41,637 bases of DNA from Monoglobus sp964442605 (GTDB lineage: Bacteria; Bacillota; Clostridia; Monoglobales; Monoglobaceae), in NCBI GenBank assembly GCA_964442605.1, contig CAYTZR010000016.1, positions 1 to 41,637 on the forward strand, read 5' to 3'. A program made the position numbers and the translations under genes. Of the stretch, positions 25,226 through 33,000 are shown in pieces. The notes below the pieces were generated by a model. That model ran no database searches and was not told the DNA's origin. It saw only the letters and a program-made list of their open reading frames with translations. Numbering within the stretch: the first letter of the stretch is position 1; every line of letters starts with the position of its first letter.

Positions 25226-26440
25226 ATGGAAAATAATAATACAGAGAAGTATGGTATTGAAAACTGTGATATAGAAAAAGCTTCACCTTTACTTTGGTTC
25301 CGCATTGGATACGCAATGGGGTGCAAAAGCAGCCGCGTCGGTATTTGCTGTGACAACGAGGAAATGTCGGAGCTTGCGGCAGGCGCTATAAAGACAGGAG
25401 CAAGGTGCTCCGGTGCAAAAATATATAATTTCGGTGTAGGAAATCTGCCCATAATGCGGAACGCGATACGGTTCTATAAGCTTGAACCGAGCGTCTATGT
25501 CAGCACAACAAAGAATATAAGCAACGTTCGTTTCCTTGACGGACGAGGCATACAAATACCGCCGCAAGATGCTGTTGACGCCGATGTACTAAATCCGAAG
25601 TTCAAAGAAATAAACATAAAGTCTGTAGGCGGAGAAATAGATCTGTCTGAATACAAAACTCATTATATGCGCAAAATCATAAACAGCGTAAAGAGTGAAC
25701 AATTTAATATTAATATGTGTCTTTCAACAAAATCAAAGACGGTGTCGGACATAATTGAAACAGTCCTGAAGGAGCTGTATCCAAGGCTTAACCCCTCCGC
25801 TCGCAATTTGTATGAATTTTGCGGAAGCATAAGTGAAAACGGTGAGCTGCTTACCCTCTCAAAATCGGATGGCACAGAGCTCTCTCGTGAACAAACTCTG
25901 TACGTTATGATCTATGTTCTTATTCATGACAGCCCTGTGCGCACCTTTGTTCTGCCGGATTATATTTCCGAATACGCCGAAGCGGCAATTTTAAAACCGG
26001 GCGGAAATGTTATACGCACCTCGGGAAATGACAGTGAAATTATGGGCAAAATCCTATCCTCGGGCAGCGCTGAACAAATGCTTATGCAATACGACGGCGT
26101 ATACGCGGCGGTCAAAATTCTGGATTTTTTGAACCGATTTGAAATATCCTTTGAAAGGCTATGCGATCACCTGCCCGATATTTTCAAGGCGGAGGCAGAG
26201 GTTTTATGCGATACTCTCAGCTCCGCTGACATTATGAGGCTGCTGAAAAGGGAATATCACGGTGTGAGTCAAATTCACAAGGACGGCGTAAGGATTGAAT
26301 TCGGCGGCGGAGTAACCGTTATTTTCCCCTCGAAAAGCGGCAGCATAATAAAAATCATTTCCGAGTCACAGTCAATGGAGACAGCGGAGGAAATTTCAAC
26401 TTTATTTAAAAATAAAATAAAAACACTTGCAAACACTTAA
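25226..26440 (+). CDS. Phosphohexomutase-fold protein with all catalytic loops lost (probable pseudoenzyme)
   Basis: 404-residue protein that follows the alpha-D-phosphohexomutase (PGM/PMM/GlmM) fold from end to end but has none of its active site. Where the family has TASHNP the protein has VSTTKN (92-97). The DGDGDR metal loop is replaced by GSISENGE (about 200-207), and the GE.SGH sugar loop by SAEQMLMQ (281-288). RPSGTEP is replaced by FPSKSGS (367-373). Flanking structure remains, for example DGVYAAVKILDFL and DGVRIEFGGGVTVIF. Catalysis is therefore unlikely; a binding or regulatory role is inferred. ATG 25226 is chosen because GGAAGGAG lies 8 nt upstream; an in-frame ATG at 25181 has no such site. 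It lies 121 nt after the MocR-like gene. Confidence 0.8.
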   Translation: MENNNTEKYGIENCDIEKASPLLWFRIGYAMGCKSSRVGICCDNEEMSELAAGAIKTGARCSGAKIYNFGVGNLPIMRNAIRFYKLEPSVYVSTTKNISNVRFLDGRGIQIPPQDAVDADVLNPKFKEINIKSVGGEIDLSEYKTHYMRKIINSVKSEQFNINMCLSTKSKTVSDIIETVLKELYPRLNPSARNLYEFCGSISENGELLTLSKSDGTELSREQTLYVMIYVLIHDSPVRTFVLPDYISEYAEAAILKPGGNVIRTSGNDSEIMGKILSSGSAEQMLMQYDGVYAAVKILDFLNRFEISFERLCDHLPDIFKAEAEVLCDTLSSADIMRLLKREYHGVSQIHKDGVRIEFGGGVTVIFPSKSGSIIKIISESQSMETAEEISTLFKNKIKTLANT

Positions 26441-26455
26441 ACAGTATGTTATAAT
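26427..26455 (+). promoter_or_regulatory. Promoter of the RNase J gene
   Basis: TTGCAA (26427-26432), a 17-bp spacer and TATAAT (26450-26455). It lies partly inside the last codons of the preceding gene and predicts a 5' leader of about 317 nt. Confidence 0.65.
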
Positions 26456-26779
26456 AAAACCGATTTAAGAAGCAATAGGCTTCAATGTACGGATTATTGG
26501 TTTTGCATATAAAACAAATTTACTCGGCTTTATTTTTGTTACGCATTGGTCGACATAGGTGTGTGACAGTGTGCCGGGCCTTATACAGCGGGTTATCCAT
26601 ATATTTCTTTTCGCGGACGGAACGGACTTTAGTGTCTCGCGGACGGAATTTCGGACTTCCCGGTGTATTGTAAAACAGTAAAACAGAATAAAATTTTACC
26701 TGACGGCTATGCGTCTCGGGTTTTGTTTTGCGGATCTTTGCCGTGCATAATCGAATAATATTTTTGCAGGAGGAAAATT
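26456..26779 (+). promoter_or_regulatory. Long untranslated leader of RNase J, no gene seen
   Basis: No convincing open frame with a ribosome site is present. It contains a small hairpin GAAGC/GCTTC (26468-26482) and two copies of TCGCGGACGGAA (about 26608-26650). A hairpin built on GACG/CGTC with outer ACC/GGT (about 26698-26721) is followed by TTTTGTTTTG, which looks like a weak attenuator. No known riboswitch class was recognised. RNase J messages are often autoregulated through their 5' ends, which would fit. Confidence 0.45.
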
Positions 26780-28624
26780 TTGAAGTATAACAACAATGCA
26801 CGACCTGATTATAATCGTCAAACACAGAATGTTGCCAATAAAATGGCGCATAAGGTCGTGGGTAAAATCGCAAAGCTGAGTACCGGCAAGGAAAGCGGAA
26901 ATCAGAAAAATATCGGTAAAAAGCCAAGCGATAACAAAAAAAACAATAGGGAGAAACCGGAAAAAACCATACGTATTATACCTCTGGGCGGACTAAACGA
27001 AATCGGAAAAAATCTGACCGTGTTTGAATATGAGAACGACGCGGTTATACTTGACTGCGGAATGGCGTTCCCCGATGATGATATGCTGGGCGTTGACATA
27101 GTCATTCCGGACATAACATATCTTCATAAGATCGCCGACAAAATTCGCGGTATAGTGCTGACTCACGGTCACGAGGATCATATCGGCGCACTGCCGTATG
27201 TGCTTAAGGAATTCTCGGTTCCTGTTTACGGAACAAGGCTAACCTTGGGAATATTAAAGAACAAGCTTAAGGAACACGGAATTTTAAATCAAACGAAGCT
27301 TAACACCATAAACGCGGGCGATAGGATAAAACTCGGTGCGTTCACGGCGGAATTCATACACACAAATCATTCGATAGCTGACGCTGTCGCGATTGCGCTG
27401 CATACGCCGGCAGGAATTATTCTGCATACAGGCGACTTTAAGATAGACTCTACACCTATAGACAGCGATATGATTGACCTCGCGAGGTTCGGTCAGCTTG
27501 GACGAGATGGTGTTTTGGCTCTTATGTCCGACAGCACCAACGCGGACAGACCGGGCATAACCTACAGCGAAAGAACAATCGGCGCGACCTTTGACCACCT
27601 TTTCGAGAAGGCTGATCAGAACAAGCAAAGAATAATTGTCGCAACCTTCGCCTCAAATGTGCACAGAGTTCAACAGATTATCGACGCAGCGGTTAAATAT
27701 AAGCGCAAGGTCGCGGTATCCGGAAGAAGTATGGAAAATGTCATCGAAGCCGCAATCGAGCTTGAATATATGCATGTTCCCGACAATACCCTTGTCGGTC
27801 TTGATGAAATAAACAGATACCCGAAGGATCAGCTTGTGGTTATAACAACCGGCAGTCAGGGCGAATCAATGGCTGCCCTCACCAGAATGGCGTTTACAAG
27901 CCACAAGAAAATCAATATTGAGCCTGATGATTTGGTAATAATTTCGGCAAGTCCAATCCCCGGTAACGAAAAGTCAGTTGCAAACGTGGTAAATGAGTTG
28001 CTGAAGCATGGTGCGGAGGTTATTTATGAAAAGCAGGCGGATGTTCATGTATCCGGTCATGCCTGTCAAGAGGAGCTTAAAATAATTCTTTCTCTCGTAA
28101 AGCCGCAATATTTCATACCCGTTCACGGTGAGTACCGGCATCTTTGCAAGCACAGAGATCTTGCCATAGAAACGGGAATTGATAAAAAGAATATTTTTAT
28201 TCTGGACATAGGAAACGTTCTTGAGCTGTCACGCTCATCCGCAAAGCTTGCGGGTTCTGTGCCGTCGGGCAAGGTTCTTGTTGACGGTCTCGGAGTTGGA
28301 GATGTTGGGAACATTGTACTCCGCGACAGAAAGCATCTTGCAGAGGACGGAATTATAATAGTTGTCATGACAATCGAAAAAGAAAGCGGAGAATGTATCT
28401 CCGGTCCCGATATTATTTCCAGAGGCTTTGTATATGTCAGAGAGTCTGAGGATCTTATGGACGAAATAAAAAAACAAACAACTGTTGTCGTAAATAACTG
28501 CCTATCAGGGCACACCTTTGATTGGACTACCCTTAAAACCAGAGTTAAAAATGAAGTCGGAAATTACCTCTATACCAAAACAAAGCGTAAGCCTATGATT
28601 TTGCCGATAATTATGGAAGTATAA
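26780..28624 (+). CDS. rnj: Ribonuclease J (5'-3' exonuclease and endonuclease)
   Basis: Metallo-beta-lactamase/beta-CASP nuclease for mRNA decay and rRNA maturation, cytoplasmic. It has 614 residues. The catalytic motif is THGHEDHIGALPY (HGHEDH at 129-134). IHTNHSIADAV, HTGDFKID, the beta-CASP part and SGHACQEELK follow. The first 60 or so residues are an Asn/Lys-rich extension absent from the Bacillus proteins, which begin near PLGGLNEIGKN, and may help bind RNA. TTG start supported by AGGAGG six to seven bases upstream. Stands alone behind its own promoter and is closed by a strong terminator. Confidence 0.95.
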   Translation: MKYNNNARPDYNRQTQNVANKMAHKVVGKIAKLSTGKESGNQKNIGKKPSDNKKNNREKPEKTIRIIPLGGLNEIGKNLTVFEYENDAVILDCGMAFPDDDMLGVDIVIPDITYLHKIADKIRGIVLTHGHEDHIGALPYVLKEFSVPVYGTRLTLGILKNKLKEHGILNQTKLNTINAGDRIKLGAFTAEFIHTNHSIADAVAIALHTPAGIILHTGDFKIDSTPIDSDMIDLARFGQLGRDGVLALMSDSTNADRPGITYSERTIGATFDHLFEKADQNKQRIIVATFASNVHRVQQIIDAAVKYKRKVAVSGRSMENVIEAAIELEYMHVPDNTLVGLDEINRYPKDQLVVITTGSQGESMAALTRMAFTSHKKINIEPDDLVIISASPIPGNEKSVANVVNELLKHGAEVIYEKQADVHVSGHACQEELKIILSLVKPQYFIPVHGEYRHLCKHRDLAIETGIDKKNIFILDIGNVLELSRSSAKLAGSVPSGKVLVDGLGVGDVGNIVLRDRKHLAEDGIIIVVMTIEKESGECISGPDIISRGFVYVRESEDLMDEIKKQTTVVVNNCLSGHTFDWTTLKTRVKNEVGNYLYTKTKRKPMILPIIMEV

Positions 28625-28698
28625 TTTTTATGGAAATATAAATTTTAGAATTTGTCCATAATTTCCATGTAAAAACATGAATTTTAAAATCGGTTTAT

Positions 28699-28736
28699 AA
28701 AAACAGCGATCAGGAATACACCTGCTCGCTGTTTTT
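28699..28736 (+). terminator. Two-way terminator after RNase J
   Basis: AAAACAGCGA pairs with TCGCTGTTTT; after a one-base internal gap CAGG pairs with CCTG around AATACA. A T-run follows on each strand, so it can also end the convergent protease operon. Confidence 0.9.
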
Positions 28737-28816
28737 AAAATAAAGATAATAAAATTTGACACTATATACTTTCTTTGCGGATGCCTTTAACGTTTTGCGG
28801 CAGCCTTTTTATGCTC

Positions 28817-30310
28817 TTACTCCGCTATTATGCCAAAGTGGCTCATCGCGGCAGTCAGTTGGTCATCTATCTCCACCGTGGTTTTGGTAAGCGACTTATA
28901 AAGCGCGGCTTGAGTTGTTATGTCAAGCACCCCGTATGGAAACAATCCTTCGCTGCTTTGGAACTGTGTTACCGCAAGCTCCAGCTGACTGTCAAAATAT
29001 GGGTCGTTAACATCTCCGGAATACCAGCCCCACACCTCAAATATTTTTTTCGCTTTCGCGATGTTTATGTCACTCATTCCTCTTTGGTATACGCCGGAAT
29101 AGTCAAAATCGCTGTAGCCGCTGTAATCAAACGGTACGGTGCTGTTTTCAACTACCGCGTCCGGAGTTATTCCGACTTGGTCTATGTTATTTCCGTTCGG
29201 GGTCAGATAGTACGCGCTGGTGAACTTCATAGCCTCACCATCCTTTAACGAAACGCTGCTCTGAACGGTTCCTTTGCCGTAGGTCTGAGTTCCGATTAAT
29301 ACGCCCGCCTCGTTTTCACGAATAGCTGCGGCGAGAATTTCAGCCGCGCTGGCGGAATTTTCGTTTACAAGGACAACAACGTCGTTTTGCACTGTTCTCT
29401 CGTTGTCGGATTTGTATACAACGTCAAACAAATCCACCTTATGATCCTCTGTCACTATTACATTGCCATTCGGAACAAAATAGTTCGCGATTTCAGCCGC
29501 GGCGGTTATATAACCGCCTCCATTATCACGGACATCGATAATTATATCGGTTATTCCCTGCGCGTCAGCTTCCGCAACAGCCTGTCCGAACTGCTCCCCG
29601 GAGTTGTCCATAAAGCTGTATATTTTTATATACATAACATTTCTTTCAAGCTGTGGATCATCCTCGTCAACACCGCTTAAAACCGTATATAATACCGACT
29701 GCTTTTCGCCTATCTCCTCGCGCACCATAGTGAAGTAAAGCGGTTCCTCATATCCCTCGCGAAGCACACCTACCGTGACCTCTGTCCCCGGTTCTCCCCT
29801 TATGTAGCTCTGGGCGACGGAAACACTGACACCGAGTAAATTATTATCATCCGCGCTGTACAGAACATCTCCGGGCTGAATTCCCGACTTCGCGGCGGGA
29901 GTATCCTCATAAACGGATCCAACCAGAAGATTGCCTCCGCTCTCGTTAAATGTAATTCCTATTCCGCCGACAACACCCTCAAGCTGAGAAATAAACTGCT
30001 CAAACTCTCCGCTTTGATAAAAAACGGAATGCTCGTCAATTGACGAAAGTATAGCGCTCATAACAGCTTCATAAAGCTCGGGACGCTGCTTTAACGCCTC
30101 TGTGAGTCCTGCCTTGTATAGCCAATCCGCATTTATGCCATCCCTTGCAAAGACCGAAAGATATTCCACCACCTCATTTACATAGTCGGCGATATACTGT
30201 CCGTCATACGGATATTCCGCGACATCGGTTTCATCGGCAAATACCGCACCGCATGTTGTCAGGCAGACAGCAGCCAGAACACCGGCAATAGCTCTTCTTA
30301 AGCCTTTCAT
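28817..30310 (-). CDS. Carboxyl-terminal processing protease (S41) with PDZ and peptidoglycan-binding domains
   Basis: Exported serine protease of the CtpA type, 497 residues, working outside the membrane on exported or envelope proteins. A signal peptide (1-25) is followed by a PDZ domain (about 108-195, GIGITF and PGDVLYSAD). The S41 core (about 200-385) has the nucleophile in ENSASAAEI (Ser321) and the base in YGKGTVQ (Lys346). A C-terminal peptidoglycan-binding domain_1 (about 410-475) ends in the typical FQSSEGLFPYGVLDITTQAAL. ATG 30310 is preferred because GGAG lies 8 nt upstream and the signal peptide starts there. Last gene of the ddl-to-protease series. Confidence 0.92.
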   Translation of the reverse strand: MKGLRRAIAGVLAAVCLTTCGAVFADETDVAEYPYDGQYIADYVNEVVEYLSVFARDGINADWLYKAGLTEALKQRPELYEAVMSAILSSIDEHSVFYQSGEFEQFISQLEGVVGGIGITFNESGGNLLVGSVYEDTPAAKSGIQPGDVLYSADDNNLLGVSVSVAQSYIRGEPGTEVTVGVLREGYEEPLYFTMVREEIGEKQSVLYTVLSGVDEDDPQLERNVMYIKIYSFMDNSGEQFGQAVAEADAQGITDIIIDVRDNGGGYITAAAEIANYFVPNGNVIVTEDHKVDLFDVVYKSDNERTVQNDVVVLVNENSASAAEILAAAIRENEAGVLIGTQTYGKGTVQSSVSLKDGEAMKFTSAYYLTPNGNNIDQVGITPDAVVENSTVPFDYSGYSDFDYSGVYQRGMSDINIAKAKKIFEVWGWYSGDVNDPYFDSQLELAVTQFQSSEGLFPYGVLDITTQAALYKSLTKTTVEIDDQLTAAMSHFGIIAE

Positions 30311-30330
30311 ATTAACATCTCCAATCTTAT

Positions 30331-30374
30331 TTCGTAAACTCATTTCGTGATTTTCGTAAACTCATTTCGTAATT
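30331..30374. repeat. 22-bp tandem duplication covering a stop codon
   Basis: TTCGTAAACTCATTTCGT plus GATT or AATT occurs twice in a row (30331-30352, 30353-30374) with one difference. Copy 2 holds the last codons and stop of the small secreted protein gene; copy 1 repeats Ile-Thr-Lys-stop in the spacer. Confidence 0.9.
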
Positions 30375-30736
30375 ATTGACATTATCCTTAAACCTCCGCC
30401 GGCAAGCCTTGCGGCAACCACCTGCACCTCCATATCCAGAAACCACGCAAGCGAGACTAAATCGAGCTGTTCGCCGCTTGCGCCGTTTATGACGTTGCCG
30501 TCAAACGCGGATACCTCCGTATACTCCAGCATTGACGCGGCAGACACGCTGTCTTCGGTTTCCAAAAGCGGCTTTACGCCTGTCAGAATAATTCCGCCGT
30601 CAATCCAGTCTGAAAGATAAAGGGTTCCCGTAAAACTATAAACATCGGTTATTATTTTATCTTCTTCGGCTGCAAATCCAGTTACCGCTGTCAACATTAT
30701 TGTAACGGCAACAATCATACAAACTATCTTTTTCAT
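30362..30736 (-). CDS. Small secreted protein of unknown function
   Basis: 124 residues, not recognised. The N-terminus (KKIVCMIVAVTIMLTAV...GFAAEE) is a clear signal peptide cleaved near residue 22. The mature part of about 100 residues looks beta-rich, with GTLYLSDWIDGGIIL and a C-terminal AARLAGGGLRIMSI, and has no cysteines or membrane segment. GGAG lies 8 nt before the ATG. It sits 21 nt after argS and 51 nt before the protease gene in the same direction, so it may be co-transcribed with the protease; a shared envelope role is only a guess. Confidence 0.75.
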   Translation of the reverse strand: MKKIVCMIVAVTIMLTAVTGFAAEEDKIITDVYSFTGTLYLSDWIDGGIILTGVKPLLETEDSVSAASMLEYTEVSAFDGNVINGASGEQLDLVSLAWFLDMEVQVVAARLAGGGLRIMSIITK

Positions 30737-30757
30737 ATATCTGTTTCTCCATTCCTT

Positions 30758-32461
30758 TTACATATGCTCCGGCGCTGTTATTTTCAGTATTCTCAGCGTT
30801 CCGGATATAACCTGCCTTGTGCAGTCTATAAGCTTCATCCTGGCGTCTCTTAAAGCCTCATCCTCAACGCTTACACGGCAGGAATTATAGAAGCCGTGAA
30901 ACTCAGCGGCAAGCTCTGTTGCGTACCTTGTCATTCTTGCCGGCTCCAGTGTTTCAGCGGAAGCTCTGATCTCCTCCGGCATATCGCATAACTTTTTAAG
31001 CAGGCTCAGCTCCGACTCATGGGTCAAAACCTCCGGATTGATTTCGGAATAATTCTTAACGCTTAACCCGTCCTCCTTAAGATGGCGCAGTATTCCGCAT
31101 ATTCTGGCGTGAGCGTACTGAACATAGAACACCGGATTATCGTTGCTCTGCTCCTTGGCAAGGCTCAGGTCAAAATCAAGATGGCTGCCTGCTCCCCGCA
31201 TATTAAAGAAGAAGCGCGCAGCATCTATGCTTACATCGTCAAGAAGGTCATTTAGCGTTATTGCCTTTCCGGTACGCTTCGACATTCTGACAACCTCTCC
31301 ATCCTGCATAAGACGAACGAGCTGCATAAGCACAACGTCAAGTCTGTCAGGCTCAATTCCCACAGCCGCCAACGCGCTTTTCATCCTTGCGACATGACCG
31401 TGATGATCGGCTCCCCAGACATTTATTGCCCAATCAAAGCCTCTTGTCTCCAGCTTGTTTATATGATATGCAATATCAGCCGCAAAATATGTGGGAATTC
31501 CGTTCCGGCGAACCAAAACCTCGTTCTTTTCAAGACCCATCTTTTCACAGTTAAGCCAAACAGCTCCGTCCTCCTCATAGGTATAGCCTTTTTCTGTCAG
31601 CCTATCTATCGCAGCTTTGACTTCTCCGTCCTCATGGAGCCTGCTCTCTCTGAACCATACATCATAGTGAATTCTGTATTTTTCCAAATCAGCCTTAAGG
31701 GCGGCAACGTTCTTTTCCAAGGCGTAATCAATAAGAGCCTGCTTACGTTCCTCTTCACCGCAATTAAGATACCTGTCACCGTAAAGCTCAATAAACGCCT
31801 TGGCATGGTCTGTTATGTCAGCGCCCTGATAGCCGTCCTCCGGAAACTCCACAGCATCCTCACCCTTAAGCTGCTGAATATATCTGGCGCTCAAGGATTT
31901 TCCGAACTTCTCAATCTGGTTTCCCGCGTCGTTTACATAAAACTCACGTGTAACGTCATACCCCGCATACTCAAGAACAGATGCGAGGCAGTCGCCTAAA
32001 GCGCCGCCCCTTGCATTTCCCATATGCATGGGGCCGGTCGGATTGGCGCTTACAAATTCCACCATAACTCTCTTGCCCTCGCCTATGTTAATCCTTCCGT
32101 AATCCGCGCCCTGCTCCTCAATAGCCTTAAGCGTTTCATACAGCCAATTCGGGTTTAAATAAAAATTAATAAACCCCGCTCCGGCAGTCTCTACCTTATC
32201 GATATTACCGCCTTTTTCAATATGGCTTACTATTCCGCCGGCTATATTTCGCGGAGCGGTTTTGAGACGTTTTGCGAGTACCATGGCAATATTGCACGCA
32301 AAATCGCCGTGATTCTTGTCCTTGGGAGTTTCAAGCTTAGCCAGCTCCGGAATATTTATTTCCTCATCCGCGCACGGAATACTTCCATCGCTTTGTGCTT
32401 TAATGAATGCCTCACTCAGCCTTTTTATTATATCCTGCTTGATTTTGTCTGTTATGCTCAT
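30758..32461 (-). CDS. argS: Arginyl-tRNA synthetase
   Basis: Class I synthetase charging tRNA-Arg; 567 residues, normal length. The N-terminal Add1-like domain precedes ANPTGPMHMGNARGGALGD, which contains the HIGH-type motif (HMGN). VVRMSKRTGKAITL carries the KMSKS-type loop, and the anticodon-binding alpha-helical DALR domain (RMTRYATELAAEFHGFYNSC) is at the end. It follows a DUF1934 gene, the same neighbour as in Bacillus (ywiB-argS). The ATG is preceded by AAGGA, which lies at the edge of a tandem repeat array. Confidence 0.96.
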   Translation of the reverse strand: MSITDKIKQDIIKRLSEAFIKAQSDGSIPCADEEINIPELAKLETPKDKNHGDFACNIAMVLAKRLKTAPRNIAGGIVSHIEKGGNIDKVETAGAGFINFYLNPNWLYETLKAIEEQGADYGRINIGEGKRVMVEFVSANPTGPMHMGNARGGALGDCLASVLEYAGYDVTREFYVNDAGNQIEKFGKSLSARYIQQLKGEDAVEFPEDGYQGADITDHAKAFIELYGDRYLNCGEEERKQALIDYALEKNVAALKADLEKYRIHYDVWFRESRLHEDGEVKAAIDRLTEKGYTYEEDGAVWLNCEKMGLEKNEVLVRRNGIPTYFAADIAYHINKLETRGFDWAINVWGADHHGHVARMKSALAAVGIEPDRLDVVLMQLVRLMQDGEVVRMSKRTGKAITLNDLLDDVSIDAARFFFNMRGAGSHLDFDLSLAKEQSNDNPVFYVQYAHARICGILRHLKEDGLSVKNYSEINPEVLTHESELSLLKKLCDMPEEIRASAETLEPARMTRYATELAAEFHGFYNSCRVSVEDEALRDARMKLIDCTRQVISGTLRILKITAPEHM

Positions 32462-32470
32462 CCGGATTTC

Positions 32471-32543
32471 CTTTCGTTATTGCTTTTAGTTATTGCTTTC
32501 GTTTTGCTTTTAGTTATGTTTTTAGTTATGCTTTTAGTTATTT
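32471..32543 (-). repeat. Six tandem 11-13 bp units just before argS
   Basis: Plus-strand units of the form CTTTTAGTTATG recur six times without gaps: 32471-32482, 32483-32495, 32496-32506, 32507-32518, 32519-32530 and 32531-32543. Two units have TCG in place of TAG. On the coding strand the unit nearest argS ends CGAAAG, which forms part of the argS ribosome site. Confidence 0.85.
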
Positions 32544-32564
32544 CACATATTTTTTGAGTATATC

Positions 32565-32987
32565 TTAAGCCTCCGCCCTTACCGTAACTGTCATATTGTT
32601 TTTTATGAAGTTCTGATTGTCGGCATCTAAAAGATAATCCATGTTAAGAACCCCTCCATCGGTGCCGAAATCAAATTTAATATTCTTTGTAGTCACGGCC
32701 GCTCCCACTTGACCGTAGGGAGTATTTACCAGACACAGGCTTTTTTCTCCGTTTATATAATCCATTTTTGATACATAACGACCTGTGCGGGAGACGGATA
32801 CGTTGTCATCGCTGACCTTTATTGTCGTTGTCGTATCCTCATATCCCGTCATTTCGCTTTCTTTATAGGTAATATAAATTTTATTGTTTCGCACAGCGTA
32901 TCTGCCTCTTGTATCAAGCGCGATAGTTTCCTGTTCTCCGTCAATTTCCTGCGCTGTACGTATTGATATGAATGCGTTTTCTTTCAA
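32565..32987 (-). CDS. DUF1934 (YwiB-like) beta-barrel protein
   Basis: 140-residue protein matching the DUF1934 family, a calycin-like beta-barrel of unknown function found next to argS in many Firmicutes. Typical features are ISIRTAQEIDGEQETI at the start, YKESEMTGYEDTTTTIKV in the middle, and VLNMDYLLDADNQ near the end. No signal peptide. TTG start with GGAGAG about 9 nt upstream; only 13 nt after murI. The family places it in the cytoplasm, but no reaction is known. Confidence 0.85.
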   Translation of the reverse strand: MKENAFISIRTAQEIDGEQETIALDTRGRYAVRNNKIYITYKESEMTGYEDTTTTIKVSDDNVSVSRTGRYVSKMDYINGEKSLCLVNTPYGQVGAAVTTKNIKFDFGTDGGVLNMDYLLDADNQNFIKNNMTVTVRAEA

Positions 32988-33000
32988 TCCGCTTCTCTCC

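Noticed and set aside
26485..26673. Small protein of about 62 residues in the RNase J leader
   Set aside because: No ribosome-binding sequence precedes it, the composition is not protein-like, and it overlaps the duplicated leader words.
31394..31999. Plus-strand frame of about 200 residues inside argS
   Set aside because: Entirely antisense to argS, without a ribosome site or recognisable motif.
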